A DNA stretch of 64,000 nucleotides. It comes from Demequina lignilytica. Its GTDB lineage: Bacteria > Actinomycetota > Actinomycetes > Actinomycetales > Demequinaceae. Within the stretch, counting starts at the first letter, position 1. The number at the start of each line of letters is the position of its first letter. Below are positions 24,771 to 34,220 of the stretch, piece after piece. The DNA lies in the NCBI RefSeq assembly GCF_030418305.1, contig NZ_JAUHPX010000007.1, forward strand, positions 62,001-126,000. Reading direction: 5' to 3'. The notes beneath the pieces are model-generated. The model saw only the letters and a program-made list of their open reading frames with translations. It searched no databases and was not told the DNA's origin. The translations under genes and the position numbers were made by a program.

Positions 24771-26360
24771 GTGTCCCCCATGAGGCCCGCGAAGACCACA
24801 GCATCGTCGCTCGAGGACCTTCGCAAGAAGGTCGACGCCGCGGTCACCGCACCCGAGACGACGGCCCAGGAGAAGCAGCACGCGCGCGGAAAGAAGACCG
24901 CCCGCGAGCGCGTCGACCAGCTGCTCGACGAGGGCTCGTTCGTCGAGCTCGACCGGCTCTCGCGCCACCGCTCGCGCAACTTCGGGCTCGACCGCAACCG
25001 GCCCTACGGCGACGGCGTTGTCACCGGCTACGGCACCGTCGACGGGCGCCAGGTCGCGGTCTACTCGCAGGACTTCACCGTCTTCGGCGGATCGCTCGGC
25101 GAGGTCCACGGCCAGAAGATCGCGAAGATCCAGGACTTCGCGCTGCGTACCGGCGTGCCGTTGATCGGCATCTCCGACGGTGGCGGCGCGCGCATCCAGG
25201 AGGGTGTCGCGGCCCTCACCCAGTTCGCGGAGATCTTCCGCCGCAACGTCGCGGCCTCGGGCGTGATCCCGCAGATCTCGATCATCCTGGGCCCCTCCGC
25301 CGGCGGCGCGGTCTACTCCCCCGCGCTCACCGACTTCATCGTCATGGCCGACGGCACCTCGCAGATGTTCATCACCGGCCCCGACGTGATCAGGTCCGTC
25401 ACCGGCGAGCAGGTCACGTTCGAGGAGCTGGGAGGCGGCCAGACCCACAACGTCACGTCGGGCGTCGCCCACTACCTCGCGGCGGACGAGGACGATGCGC
25501 TCGAGTACGTCCAGCACCTGCTCCAGTACCTGCCCCAGAACAACCTCGCCGACCCGCCGATCTGGACGGAGGAGGCGGACCTCGAGCCCACCGCCGAGGA
25601 CCTCGCGCTCGACGCGCTGGTCCCGGACAGCGACAACCAGCCGTACGACATGAAGGCGCTGATCGCCGCCGTGGTCGACGACGGGGAGTTCCTCGAGATC
25701 CAGCCGCTGTTCGCCCCGAACGTGGTGGTCGGCTTCGGGCACGTGGAGGGCCACTCCGTCGGGATCGTCGCCAACCAGCCCATGCAGATGGCCGGCACGC
25801 TCGACATCAACGCCTCCGAGAAGGCCGCCCGGTTCGTGCGGACGTGCGACTCGTTCAACATCCCGATCATCACGCTCGTGGACGTGCCCGGCTTCCTGCC
25901 CGGCGTCAACCAGGAGCACCAGGGCATCATCCGTCGGGGCGCCAAGCTCATCTACGCCTACGCCGAGGCGACCGTGCCCCTCATCACGGTGATCACCCGC
26001 AAGGCCTACGGCGGCGCCTACATCGTCATGGCGTCCAAGCAGCTCGGCGCGGACGTCAACCTCGCGTGGCCCACGGCGCAGGTCGCGGTGATGGGCGCCG
26101 GCGGAGCCGTCAACATCCTCCACCGCCGCACGCTCGCCGACGTCGAGGCGAAGGGCGGCGACGTCGAGGCCGAGCGACAGGCCCTGGTCGAGGACTACGA
26201 GGACCGGATCGTCAACCCCTACGACGCCGCCGACCGCGGCTACGTCGACGCCGTGATCGAGCCGTCCGAGACGCGGGCGCAGGTCACCCGGGCGCTCCGC
26301 GCGCTGCGCACCAAGCGCGCCTCGCTGCCGCCCAAGAAGCACGGGAACATCCCGCTGTGA
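24771..26360 (+). CDS. accD: acyl-CoA carboxylase beta subunit (carboxyltransferase)
   Basis: Transfers the carboxyl group from biotin to acetyl-, propionyl- or longer acyl-CoA. It has about 529 residues with two crotonase-like halves: [10 protein letters not shown] and [16 protein letters not shown] in the first, DVPGFLPG and [13 protein letters not shown] in the second. Length and motifs fit AccD5/PccB. The start is set at the GTG at 24771, 4 bases after AAGGAGAGAT; the ATG at 24780 is the alternative, 13 bases from the same site. It overlaps the epsilon subunit gene by 4 bases and works with the alpha subunit at 31320. Confidence 0.94.
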   Translation: MSPMRPAKTTASSLEDLRKKVDAAVTAPETTAQEKQHARGKKTARERVDQLLDEGSFVELDRLSRHRSRNFGLDRNRPYGDGVVTGYGTVDGRQVAVYSQDFTVFGGSLGEVHGQKIAKIQDFALRTGVPLIGISDGGGARIQEGVAALTQFAEIFRRNVAASGVIPQISIILGPSAGGAVYSPALTDFIVMADGTSQMFITGPDVIRSVTGEQVTFEELGGGQTHNVTSGVAHYLAADEDDALEYVQHLLQYLPQNNLADPPIWTEEADLEPTAEDLALDALVPDSDNQPYDMKALIAAVVDDGEFLEIQPLFAPNVVVGFGHVEGHSVGIVANQPMQMAGTLDINASEKAARFVRTCDSFNIPIITLVDVPGFLPGVNQEHQGIIRRGAKLIYAYAEATVPLITVITRKAYGGAYIVMASKQLGADVNLAWPTAQVAVMGAGGAVNILHRRTLADVEAKGGDVEAERQALVEDYEDRIVNPYDAADRGYVDAVIEPSETRAQVTRALRALRTKRASLPPKKHGNIPL

Positions 26361-26611
26361 CCGAGCCCGAGAACTCAGGCGACCCGACCGAGCTGCGGGT
26401 GATCCGCGGCGCGGCCGACGACGCGGAGCTCGAGGCGGTGGTCGCCGGCCTGATCGCGGTCGCGGCGGCGTCGCAGGCGGCGGCCGACGAGACGACGCTG
26501 GAGGGCGACCCGCGTTCCGCGTGGATGGATCGCACGCGGACGATGCGCGGGCGGCGGATCATGCTGCCGCTCGCCCGCGGCGCGGACGCCTGGCGCCACT
26601 CGCTCCGGTGA
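26357..26611 (+). CDS. accE: acyl-CoA carboxylase epsilon subunit
   Basis: An 84-residue protein starting [17 protein letters not shown], followed by a helix ([15 protein letters not shown]) and W-containing C-terminus, the layout of the actinobacterial carboxylase epsilon subunit (PF13822) encoded directly after accD5. It tightens assembly and activity of the alpha-beta complex in relatives. It overlaps both neighbours by GTGA, so translation is coupled through three genes. Confidence 0.85.
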   Translation: MTEPENSGDPTELRVIRGAADDAELEAVVAGLIAVAAASQAAADETTLEGDPRSAWMDRTRTMRGRRIMLPLARGADAWRHSLR

Positions 26612-27189
26612 GCCGCCCTCTGGTCGCGTTCGGCGCCGCGGGGCTCGCCGCCGTCGCCGCCCCCGCCGTCGCCATGCGGGCGACCACCGCATCGTCCCGT
26701 CATGCGGTCGACTCGGGCGACCTGCGTCCGGCCGACGCCGCGCTGGTGCTCGGTGCGCGCGTGTGGCCCGACGGCCGCCCCAGCCGCTTCCTCCGCGAGC
26801 GCGTCGTCGTGGGCGTCGAGCTCTACCGCCGGGGCCTGGTCGGCACCCTGCTGATGAGCGGGGCGGGGCCGAACAAGGAGGGTCTCGACGAGCCGGGCAC
26901 GATGCGCCGCACGGCCATCGAGATGGGCGTGCCCGCACGCGACATCGTCATGGACCCGGCCGGGGTGAACACGTGGGCCTCCGCGCGCGGTGCCGCGGCG
27001 CGCGAGCTCCGCTCGGTGATCGCATGCTCGCAGGAGTTCCACCTGCCGCGGGCCGTGTGGCTGTGCCGGCGCGCCGGGCTCGAGGCGCAGGGCGCGTCCC
27101 CCGCCGTGCTCGCGCGCACGCACACCGTGATCGGCTACGGGCGGGAGATGGCGGCGGCCTGGAAGGCCGTGCTCGACACCATGGCGTGA
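26608..27189 (+). CDS. DUF218 (SanA/ElyC/YdcF-like) membrane-anchored protein
   Basis: A 193-residue protein with a short N-terminal hydrophobic segment (FGAAGLAAVAAPAVA) as anchor or signal, then the DUF218 fold: DAALVLGARV, LLMSGAG, TWASARGA and SQEFHLPRAVWLCRRAGL. The closest type is SanA, linked to envelope integrity in other bacteria. The GTG at 26608 overlaps the accE stop. The molecular function is unknown in the family. Confidence 0.83.
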   Translation: MSRPLVAFGAAGLAAVAAPAVAMRATTASSRHAVDSGDLRPADAALVLGARVWPDGRPSRFLRERVVVGVELYRRGLVGTLLMSGAGPNKEGLDEPGTMRRTAIEMGVPARDIVMDPAGVNTWASARGAAARELRSVIACSQEFHLPRAVWLCRRAGLEAQGASPAVLARTHTVIGYGREMAAAWKAVLDTMA

Positions 27190-27216
27190 GCCGCCGACGT
27201 GGGCCACGATGGGGTC

Positions 27217-27549
27217 ATGCCGTCGAAGTGGTCCCTCGCGTCCGAGGACTCGATCCTGTCGATCGCCAGCACGGGCTCCGCGCTGTCGATCCTGTCGGTC
27301 GGCAGCGTGCTGTCGATCGGGTCCGTCGGCTCGGCGCTCTCCGCCTTCAGCATCGGCAGCTCCGCGAGCGTCGGCTCCGCGATGTCGTTCGCGTCGCGCG
27401 GCTCGCTGATGGCGTCCCGGGACGCGGGCGCGGTCATGGGCACCGCCCGCCGGGGACGGTCGGTCCGCTGGACGCTCGCCCAGGGCGGCGCCGTCGCCGT
27501 GCTGGTCGCCCTGGCGCTCGTGGGCTCGGCGCGTCGGCGCCCGCGCTGA
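27217..27549 (+). CDS. Ser/Gly short-period repeat protein with C-terminal membrane helix
   Basis: A 110-residue protein of unknown function. Residues 12-58 are a short-period repeat built from SILS, SxGS and SIGS units with Ser or Gly at nearly every third position and Ile, Leu, Val or Ala between them, a pattern that could wind as a beta-helix or form amyloid-like sheets. A basic segment (TARRGRSVR) precedes a membrane helix at 89-103 and a basic tail (RRRPR), so the repeat probably faces outward. I use the ATG at 27217; an in-frame GTG at 27199 is possible. Codon third positions are as GC-rich as in flanking genes. Confidence 0.68.
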   Translation: MPSKWSLASEDSILSIASTGSALSILSVGSVLSIGSVGSALSAFSIGSSASVGSAMSFASRGSLMASRDAGAVMGTARRGRSVRWTLAQGGAVAVLVALALVGSARRRPR

Positions 27550-27585
27550 GGGATGGTCCGGGATCCCGCACCCGGGACCTACGGA

Positions 27586-27598
27586 TAAGGCAAGCCTT
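27586..27598. promoter_or_regulatory. DtxR/IdeR-type iron box upstream of feoA
   Basis: TAAGGC-AA-GCCTT, 18 bases upstream of the feoA start, shares its core with the box at 33285-33298. Fe2+-dependent repression of feoABC by a DtxR-family protein is inferred. Confidence 0.65.
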
Positions 27599-27616
27599 CC
27601 CTTCCGGAATTATCCT

Positions 27617-27844
27617 GTGCGGGTGCTGCTCCACACCCTCGCGCCGGGCGCCGTCGCCCGGATCCGAAGCATCAGCGCCGACGCGCCGGTCGCGCTGCGG
27701 CTGCGCGAGATGGGTCTGCGCCCGGGGATCCGCGTCCGGGTCGCCGGACGGGCCGCGTCGGGTGCGCGGGTCGTCGCGGTCGGCGGAGCCCGCATCGCGG
27801 TCGACCGTCAGACCTCGGCGCTGATCGAGGTGGATCCGGCATGA
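27617..27844 (+). CDS. feoA: ferrous iron transport protein A
   Basis: A 75-residue SH3-like protein that assists FeoB. APVALRLREMGLRPGIRVRV is the FeoA core. The GTG at 27617 is the only fitting start and lies close behind the iron box, so the leader is very short. Its stop overlaps the feoB start by ATGA. Confidence 0.9.
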   Translation: MRVLLHTLAPGAVARIRSISADAPVALRLREMGLRPGIRVRVAGRAASGARVVAVGGARIAVDRQTSALIEVDPA

Positions 27845-29724
27845 CCACCCAGGTCTCGACCGCGAGCGTGCTCCTGGTCGGCAATCCGAACGTCGGCAAG
27901 TCGACGCTCTTCAACCACCTCACCGGAGCGCGCCAGAAGGTGGTCAACGCGCCCGGCACCACCGTGTCGCTGGCGGAGGGCTCGTGGCGCGCGGGCTCGA
28001 CCGACGTGTCGCTCGTGGATCTGCCGGGCACCTACTCGCTGATCGCGCGCTCTCCCGACGAGCAGGTCGCCGCCGATGCCGTCGACGACCCCTCCCACGA
28101 TCTCGCCGTCGTCGTGCTCGACGCCACCGCGCTGAGCCGCTCCCTGTACGTGCTCGGGCAGGTCGCCCGGGCGGGCCGGCCGGTGGTCGCGGCGATCAGC
28201 ATGGTGGACCTGGCGGAGGCACGCGGGCTCCGCCCGGACCTCGACGCGCTCGCCGCCGCGCTGGGCGTGCCGGTGGTCGAGGTGAACGGCCGCACCGGCG
28301 CGGGCACGGGTCTGCTCGCCGCGACGGTCGCCCAGGCCCTGCGCACGCCGCCGCGCGTCGCCGGGATCGAGCGCCGCGACCACGACCACGAGCTCGGCGA
28401 CGAGCTGGCCCACGCGCAGCAGCTGTTCGACTGGATCGAGGGCGTCGCCGACGCCACGCTGACCTCGGTGGAGACCCGCGAGACCGTCTCCGACCGCATC
28501 GACCGCGTCCTGCTCAACCCGTGGGCCGGGGTGCCGGCGTTCCTGGCCGTGATCTGGGCCGTGTTCCAGCTCACGACCGCCGTCGCCGCTCCCCTCATGG
28601 ACGGCGCGGCCGCGGTGGTCGACGGGCCGGTCACCTCGACCGCGGAGTGGCTGCTGGGAGCAGTGCAGGCACCCGCCTGGCTCGAGTCCTTCGCGATCGG
28701 CGGGCTCGTCGCGGGAGTCGGCGCCGTCGTCTCCTTCATCCCGCTGATGGCCATCATGTTCGCCTGCGTGTCCGCGCTCGAGTCCTGCGGGTACCTCGCG
28801 CGGGTCGCGATCGTCGCCGACCGCGCGATGCGGGCGATCGGCCTCGACGGGCGGGCGATGCTGCCGCTGATCGTGGGCTTCGGCTGCAACGTGCCGGCGC
28901 TGTCCGCGACCGCCGTGCTGCCCCACGCCCGCCAGCGCCTGCTCACGGGCCTGATGGTGCCGCTCACCACGTGCACGGCGCGGCTCACGGTCTACCTGCT
29001 GCTCGCGCAGACCTTCTTCCCCGACAGCGCCGGCTCCGTGGTGTTCGGGATGTACCTGCTGTCGATCGTGCTCGTGGTGGCGTTCGGCCTCGCCGCGCGC
29101 CGCACCGCGTTGCGCGACGTGCGGCCCGAGCCGCTCATCATCGCCCTCCCCGACTACCAGTGGCCGCACCTGCGGACGCTCGGCCTGGGGGTGTGGACGC
29201 GGGTCGTGTCCTTCGTGCGCAAGGCCGGCAGCGTGATCATGGTGGCCGTCGCGGTGCTGTGGGTCCTGCAGGCGATCCCGGTGCGCGGCGGCCACGACCT
29301 CGCGGACGTGCCGGTGCAGGACTCGGTGTACGGCGCGACCGCGACGGCGATCGCGCCCGCCCTGGCACCCATGGGCCTCGACGACTGGCACATCGCAGCG
29401 TCGCTCGTCTCGGGCATCGCCGCCAAGGAGGTCACGGTCGGCGCCCTGGCGCAGTCCTACGCCCTCGAGGACCCGGGGTCGGAGCCCTCGGCCTCGCTCG
29501 GGGAGCAGGTGCGAGCGACGGTCGAGCAGACCTCCGGAGGCGCCGTCGGCGCGGCGGGACTCGCGTTCATGGTGTTCGTGCTCGGCTACCTGCCCTGCAT
29601 GGCCACGCTCGCCGAGCAGCGCCGGCTCTACGGCTGGCGATGGACCGCGGGCTCCGCCGCCGCGCAGCTCGCGATGACGTTCGCGCTCGCGACGGCGGTG
29701 TTCCAGGTGGGCCGGCTGCTGTGA
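27841..29724 (+). CDS. feoB: ferrous iron transporter B (GTPase-permease)
   Basis: The Fe2+ uptake permease. Of 627 residues, the N-terminal GTPase domain shows G1 GNPNVGKST (14-22), a switch Thr (NAPGTTV), G3 DLPGTYS and an SMVDLAE segment in place of a canonical G4 NxxD. Then come about ten membrane helices with two Gate-like stretches, including GFGCNVPALSATAVLP. It is shorter than E. coli FeoB (~770), as is usual for actinobacterial forms. It is flanked by feoA (ATGA overlap) and feoC (GTGA overlap). Confidence 0.94.
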   Translation: MTTQVSTASVLLVGNPNVGKSTLFNHLTGARQKVVNAPGTTVSLAEGSWRAGSTDVSLVDLPGTYSLIARSPDEQVAADAVDDPSHDLAVVVLDATALSRSLYVLGQVARAGRPVVAAISMVDLAEARGLRPDLDALAAALGVPVVEVNGRTGAGTGLLAATVAQALRTPPRVAGIERRDHDHELGDELAHAQQLFDWIEGVADATLTSVETRETVSDRIDRVLLNPWAGVPAFLAVIWAVFQLTTAVAAPLMDGAAAVVDGPVTSTAEWLLGAVQAPAWLESFAIGGLVAGVGAVVSFIPLMAIMFACVSALESCGYLARVAIVADRAMRAIGLDGRAMLPLIVGFGCNVPALSATAVLPHARQRLLTGLMVPLTTCTARLTVYLLLAQTFFPDSAGSVVFGMYLLSIVLVVAFGLAARRTALRDVRPEPLIIALPDYQWPHLRTLGLGVWTRVVSFVRKAGSVIMVAVAVLWVLQAIPVRGGHDLADVPVQDSVYGATATAIAPALAPMGLDDWHIAASLVSGIAAKEVTVGALAQSYALEDPGSEPSASLGEQVRATVEQTSGGAVGAAGLAFMVFVLGYLPCMATLAEQRRLYGWRWTAGSAAAQLAMTFALATAVFQVGRLL

Positions 29725-29933
29725 CCGGCGTGTTCGGTGCCGTGATGGAGCGTCTGGCCGCGGGCGAGAGCCCGCGTGCGGCCGCGCGCACCCTCGGGAT
29801 CCCTCTCGATCTGGCCGAGGCCGTGGCGGAGGAGGGCGAGAGGTTCGGCCTCGTCATCCGTGCCGGAGCCGCCTGTGGAACCTGCGTGCCTGGCGACTCG
29901 CCGGCGTGCGCCGGCTGTCCTCTCGCGCGCTGA
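29721..29933 (+). CDS. FeoC-like small cysteine-rich protein
   Basis: A 70-residue protein with a helix-turn-helix-like segment (SPRAAARTLGIPLDLAEAVAEEGERFG, residues 17-43) and a C-terminal CGTC...CAGC cluster of four cysteines, similar to FeoC proteins that may carry an Fe-S cluster. It overlaps feoB by GTGA. It probably tunes FeoB activity or stability; direct homology to FeoC is weak. Confidence 0.7.
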   Translation: MTGVFGAVMERLAAGESPRAAARTLGIPLDLAEAVAEEGERFGLVIRAGAACGTCVPGDSPACAGCPLAR

Positions 29934-29939
29934 CGGGCC

Positions 29940-30389
29940 TCAGTCGGAGCGGCCGCGGCGGCCGTTGATGCCGCCGATCATGGACGAGAGCATGGCCGCG
30001 ATCTGCTCGAGCTGGGCGTCGTCGAGCGACTCCAGCTGCTCGCGTCGCTGGACGCGTGCCGTGCCCACGACCTCCTCGGCGAGCTCGCGGCCCCTGGCGG
30101 TGAGACGGATCCGGCGGATCCGGCGGTCCTCCGGATCCTCGCTGCGCTCGAACACGCCGCGCTGGACCATCCGCTGGACGATCCCGGTGGCGACCGACGG
30201 ATGCACGCCGACCTGCTCGGCGAGGTCCGTCGTGGTGCACCCTTCCTGCGAGTACACGATGACCAGGGCGCGGAACTGGTGAAGGGTCAGACCCAGGCTC
30301 GTGACCACCTCGGTGCGGGGTGCGGAGATGCGCAGGAAGTGCTGCAGCTCGTCGCATGCCGTGTCCAGCAAAGCGTCCCGGTCGCCCAT
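29940..30389 (-). CDS. MarR-family transcriptional regulator
   Basis: A 149-residue winged-helix regulator. TTTDLAEQVGVHPSVATGIVQRM is the recognition helix region, followed by the wing (FERSEDPEDRRIRRIRL) and the long C-terminal dimer helix. The ATG at 30389 lies behind GAGGGGG. It is convergent to feoC and divergent from maf; a TATAGT-like -10 on the minus strand (30423-30428) may drive it. Effector and targets are unknown. Confidence 0.9.
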   Translation of the reverse strand: MGDRDALLDTACDELQHFLRISAPRTEVVTSLGLTLHQFRALVIVYSQEGCTTTDLAEQVGVHPSVATGIVQRMVQRGVFERSEDPEDRRIRRIRLTARGRELAEEVVGTARVQRREQLESLDDAQLEQIAAMLSSMIGGINGRRGRSD

Positions 30390-30496
30390 CGATTCCCCCT
30401 CGAGAAACTTTCGGTTCCGCCTACTATAGCGGTCCTCTTACCTGATCTTTACCCTCGCTTCGGCGGCGCGTTGCGCGCCCGGCTACCCTCTCCTGC

Positions 30497-31138
30497 ATGA
30501 CCGTCCCGCTGGTGCTCGCCTCGCAGTCCCCCGCCCGTCTCGCGACCCTTCGATCCGCCGGCGTCGAGCCCGAGGTGATCGTCAGCGAGGTCGACGAGGA
30601 CGCGGCGCTGGCGGCCGCCCAGGAGCGCCACGCCGCCGCGGGCTGGGGCGACCTGCCTCCCGCGGACGCGGTGCTCGTGCTGGCGCAGGCCAAGGCCGAG
30701 GACGTGGCCGGAACGTGGGACACGGACGCGGTGGTGCTCGGCTGCGACTCGATGCTCGAGCTCGACGGGGAGATCCTGGGCAAGCCCGCCGATGCGATCA
30801 CGGCGGTGGCGCGCTGGCATGCGATGCGCGGTCGCACCGGGGTCCTCCACACGGGCCACTGGCTGGTCGACGACCGCGGGAGCGGCACCGCGGCCACGCT
30901 CGGCGCGACGTCGTCGACGGTCGTGCGGTTCGCCGACCTGTCGGATGCGGAGATCGACGCCTACGTCGCGACGGGCGAGCCCCTGCGCGTCGCAGGAGCG
31001 TTCACCGTGGACGGCCTGGGCGGCCCCTACGTCGAGGCGATCGAGGGCGACTACCACGGGGTGGTCGGCGTGAGCCTGCCGCTGCTGCGGTCCCTGCTCC
31101 TCGAGCTCGGCGTCGCGTTCCACGACCTGCGCGCCTGA
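30497..31138 (+). CDS. maf: Maf-family nucleoside triphosphate pyrophosphatase
   Basis: A 213-residue house-cleaning pyrophosphatase. The N-terminal LASQSPAR signature, the VSEVDED segment and GCDSMLELDG mark the family; the VAGAFTVDGLGG motif is close to the C-terminal conserved block. Substrates are modified or canonical NTPs such as dTTP/UTP analogues. In mycobacteria maf also lies between accE5 and accA3, matching this neighbourhood. Confidence 0.93.
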   Translation: MTVPLVLASQSPARLATLRSAGVEPEVIVSEVDEDAALAAAQERHAAAGWGDLPPADAVLVLAQAKAEDVAGTWDTDAVVLGCDSMLELDGEILGKPADAITAVARWHAMRGRTGVLHTGHWLVDDRGSGTAATLGATSSTVVRFADLSDAEIDAYVATGEPLRVAGAFTVDGLGGPYVEAIEGDYHGVVGVSLPLLRSLLLELGVAFHDLRA

Positions 31139-31319
31139 CCCGATACCCTCCCCGGTTTGTAGGGGCGCGACAACTCAGACAGCCCTCAGGCGGATCCTGG
31201 CCCCGATTCGCTGTGAGAACGCACAAACGATGCGGGGAAGGCTTATCGCCCGGCCCAAAGTTGGGTCCCCCCACGCATCGAAGCGCCGCTCCCGCGGATG
31301 CCCGCGCTAACGTTTCGGG

Positions 31320-33098
31320 GTGACTGCCTTCGCCTCCGTCCTGGTCGCCAACCGTGGCGAGATCGCCGTCCGCATCATCCGCGCCTGCGCGGACGCGGGT
31401 CTGCGCTCCGTCGCCGTGTACGCGGACCCGGACCGCGACGCCCCCCACGTCGCCTTGGCCGACGAGGCGTACGCGCTCGGCGGCTCGACCGCCCGCGAGA
31501 CGTACCTCGACATCGCGAAGATCGTCGACGCCGCGCGGCGCAGCGGCGCCGAGGCCGTCCACCCGGGCTACGGCTTCCTCGCCGAGAACTCGGACTTCGC
31601 GCGTGCGGTCATCGCCGCGGGGCTCACGTGGATCGGCCCGTCACCCGAGGCGATCGACGGCCTCGGCGACAAGGTGAGCGCGCGGCACATCGCCCAGCGC
31701 GCCGGCGCACCGCTGGTGCCGGGCACCCCCGACCCCGTCGCATCGTCCGACGAGGTGGTCGCGTTCGCGCAGGAGCATGGGCTCCCGGTCGCCATCAAGG
31801 CCGCCTTCGGCGGCGGCGGCCGCGGCCTCAAGGTCGCGCGCACGCTCGAGGAGATCCCCGAGCTGTTCGACTCTGCGACCCGCGAGGCCGTCGCGGCCTT
31901 CGGTCGCGGCGAGTGCTTCGTCGAGCGGTTCCTCGACAAGCCGCGTCACGTGGAGACGCAGTGCCTCGCGGACGCCCACGGCAACGTGCGCGTCGTCTCC
32001 ACCCGCGACTGCTCGCTCCAGCGCCGCCACCAGAAGCTGGTCGAGGAGGCCCCCGCGCCGTTCCTCACCGACGCCCAGAACGCGCGGCTGGTCGAGGCGA
32101 GCGAGGCGATCCTGAAGGAGGCCGGCTACCAGGGCGCGGGGACGTGCGAGTTCCTGGTGGGCGTCGACGGCACCATCAGCTTCCTCGAGGTGAACACCCG
32201 GCTCCAGGTCGAGCACCCCGTGACCGAGGAGGTGACCGGCGTCGACCTGGTGCTCGAGCAGTTCCGGATCGCGGCCGGCGAGTCCATCGCGGACCTCCAC
32301 CCCGTCACGCGGGGCCACTCGATCGAGTTCCGCATCAACGGCGAGGACCCGGCCAAGGGCTTCATGCCCGCGCCCGGCACCATCTCCACCCTGCGCTTCC
32401 CGTCGGGTCCCGGCGTCCGCGTCGACGCGGGCGTCGCCCAGGGCGACGCCGTGTCCGGCAACTTCGACTCGATGATCGCCAAGGTGATCGTCACCGGCGC
32501 GACCCGCGACCAGGCGCTCGCCCGCGCGCGCCGCGCGCTCGCGGAGATGACGGTCGAGGGCATCCCCACCGTGCTCCCCTTCCACCGGGCCGTGCTCGAC
32601 GCCCCGCAGTTCACGGCGGTCGACGGCTTCCGCGTCTACACGACCTGGATCGAGTCCGAGTTCGCGGACACGGTCGCGGGGCTCGCCCCCGGCGCCTCCT
32701 CGGCCGATGCCGAGGCCGATGCGCCGGCGACCGAGCGGGTGATCGTGGAGGTCGGCGGCAAGCGCCTCGAGGTGGTCCTGCCCGCCTCCCTCGCACAGGC
32801 CGGTCGAGCCGGTGCCCGTCAAGCGGGCAAGCGGCCGATGCGCAGGTCCTCGAACGGCGCCCCGCGCGGCGCGTCGGGGAACACGCTCGCGTCGCCCATG
32901 CAGGGCACGATCGTGAAGGTCGCGGTCGCGGACGGCGCGATCGTCGCCGAGGGCGACCTCGTGGTGGTGCTCGAGGCGATGAAGATGGAGCAGCCGCTGA
33001 CGGCGCACCGGGCCGGCGTGGTCCGCGCCCTCGCGGCGACGGTCGGCGCGGGGGTCAGCTCCGGCACCGTCATCTGCGAGATCGTCGACGCCGAGTAG
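31320..33098 (+). CDS. accA3: acyl-CoA carboxylase alpha subunit (biotin carboxylase + biotin carrier)
   Basis: A 592-residue bifunctional subunit: an ATP-grasp biotin carboxylase domain (1-450; [35 protein letters not shown]) and a C-terminal biotinyl domain with the target lysine K555 in [10 protein letters not shown] variable linker (about 455-520) separates them. The GTG at 31320 is the only start that preserves the N-terminal LVANRGEIA block. It partners with AccD/AccE at 24771-26611 and is biotinylated by BirA. The 181-base upstream gap holds no gene. Confidence 0.95.
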   Translation: MTAFASVLVANRGEIAVRIIRACADAGLRSVAVYADPDRDAPHVALADEAYALGGSTARETYLDIAKIVDAARRSGAEAVHPGYGFLAENSDFARAVIAAGLTWIGPSPEAIDGLGDKVSARHIAQRAGAPLVPGTPDPVASSDEVVAFAQEHGLPVAIKAAFGGGGRGLKVARTLEEIPELFDSATREAVAAFGRGECFVERFLDKPRHVETQCLADAHGNVRVVSTRDCSLQRRHQKLVEEAPAPFLTDAQNARLVEASEAILKEAGYQGAGTCEFLVGVDGTISFLEVNTRLQVEHPVTEEVTGVDLVLEQFRIAAGESIADLHPVTRGHSIEFRINGEDPAKGFMPAPGTISTLRFPSGPGVRVDAGVAQGDAVSGNFDSMIAKVIVTGATRDQALARARRALAEMTVEGIPTVLPFHRAVLDAPQFTAVDGFRVYTTWIESEFADTVAGLAPGASSADAEADAPATERVIVEVGGKRLEVVLPASLAQAGRAGARQAGKRPMRRSSNGAPRGASGNTLASPMQGTIVKVAVADGAIVAEGDLVVVLEAMKMEQPLTAHRAGVVRALAATVGAGVSSGTVICEIVDAE

Positions 33099-33104
33099 CC
33101 CCCC

Positions 33105-33157
33105 GTCCCCGGCGGGACGCTCAGGACCGCTGTCCGCCACCCCGTGCGCCCCACGGG
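33105..33157 (+). terminator. tandem hairpins after accA3
   Basis: Two stems follow the stop: CGTCCC-CGGC-GGGACG (33105-33120) and CCCGTG-CGCCC-CACGGG (33141-33157). Neither has a T-tract. Factor-assisted termination is likely. Confidence 0.5.
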
Positions 33158-33186
33158 ACCACCAGTTCCGCTGCGCACGCGACCTC

Positions 33187-33196
33187 CGCATCGTCC
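33187..33196 (-). repeat. intergenic copy of dispersed 10-mer (as CGCATCGTCC)
   Basis: An exact copy in the accA3-efeU gap, between the hairpins and the efe promoter. Confidence 0.6.
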
Positions 33197-33241
33197 CTCC
33201 CCGCGCCGGCGCAATTACGCAACGCGATTGTTCGCTAATGG

Positions 33242-33298
33242 TTGACAGCGCGAGCGGCGGCCCCCTACGCTCGCACCGTTCAGGTAAGGCTCGCCTTA
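33242..33298 (+). promoter_or_regulatory. efeUOB promoter with DtxR/IdeR iron box
   Basis: TTGACA (33242-33247) and TACGCT (33266-33271) are 18 bases apart, a near-consensus housekeeping promoter. The perfect inverted repeat TAAGGC-TC-GCCTTA (33285-33298) lies just past the expected transcription start, where a Fe2+-bound repressor would block clearance. Confidence 0.75.
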
Positions 33299-33319
33299 GT
33301 CCCCGCTCGGAAGGCCACC

Positions 33320-34177
33320 ATGCTCGCCAACTACCTCATCGGGCTCCGTGAGGGTCTGGAGGCCGCGCTCGTCGTCGGCATCCTGGTCGCGTACCTGGTC
33401 CGGACCGACCGTCGCGGGCTGCTGCGCCAGGTGTGGTTCGGGGTCGGCATCGCCGCGGGCGTGTCGATCGGCGTGGGCGCGCTCCTCACGCTCGGCCCGC
33501 AGGGGCTGACGTTCGAGGCGCAGGAGGCGATCGGCGGCACGCTCAGCATCGTCGCGGTGGGCCTCATCACGTGGATGATCTTCTGGATGGGCAAGACCGC
33601 CCGCCACCTCAAGGGCCAACTGGAGAACGCGCTCGAGAACGCGATCTCCGTGGGCAAGGGCGCGATCGTCGCGATGGCGATGCTGGCCGTGGGCCGCGAG
33701 GGCCTCGAGACCGCGCTGTTCCTCTGGGCCGGCATCACCTCCGCCGGGTCGAGCCTCGCCCCGATCATCGGCGCGACCCTCGGCATCGCCACCGCGGTCG
33801 CGCTCGGCTGGCTCATCTACAAGGGCGCGGTGAGGGTGAACCTGCGCGTGTTCTTCCAGTGGACCGGCGTGTTCCTCATCATCGTCGCCGGCGGCGTGCT
33901 CGCCTACGGCGTGCACGACCTGCAGGAGGCCGGCATCCTGCCCGGCCTCAACACCCTCGCCTTCGACGTGAGCGCCACGGTGGCCCCCGGCTCCGTGCTC
34001 GGCACGCTCCTCAAGGGCGTCTTCAACTTCTCCCCCGCGACCACGGTGCTCGAGGCCGTCGCCTGGGTCGCGTACGTGGTGCCGGTCATGTGGATGTTCG
34101 TCCGCATGGCGTTCCGCTCGGGTCCGCCCGTGCCGCGCACCGCGCCCGCACGCGAGCCGGCAGCCGCCGCCGCATAA
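33320..34177 (+). CDS. efeU: EfeU iron permease (FTR1 family)
   Basis: A 285-residue membrane protein with seven helices. The two iron-binding REGLE motifs are at R10-E14 and R126-E130. It imports ferric iron delivered by EfeO and EfeB. The ATG at 33320 follows GGAAGG at proper spacing and is preferred to upstream in-frame codons, which lie in the promoter. It is first of the three-gene operon, with an iron box at its transcription start. Confidence 0.94.
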   Translation: MLANYLIGLREGLEAALVVGILVAYLVRTDRRGLLRQVWFGVGIAAGVSIGVGALLTLGPQGLTFEAQEAIGGTLSIVAVGLITWMIFWMGKTARHLKGQLENALENAISVGKGAIVAMAMLAVGREGLETALFLWAGITSAGSSLAPIIGATLGIATAVALGWLIYKGAVRVNLRVFFQWTGVFLIIVAGGVLAYGVHDLQEAGILPGLNTLAFDVSATVAPGSVLGTLLKGVFNFSPATTVLEAVAWVAYVVPVMWMFVRMAFRSGPPVPRTAPAREPAAAAA

Positions 34178-34220
34178 CGCCTCCCCTCTCCACCCCGCTC
34201 ACCCCTGACGAAGGATCACC

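Noticed and set aside
23364..26342. 992-codon minus-strand open frame running through the carboxylase beta gene into the PTS EIIC
   Set aside because: Only the last 377 codons, from the ATG at 24497, are EIIC. The upstream part is antisense to accD.
27181..27216. Extended start (GTG at 27199) for the Ser/Gly-repeat protein
   Set aside because: No ribosome-binding site supports it; the ATG at 27217 begins a cleaner N-terminus. It is kept only as an alternative.
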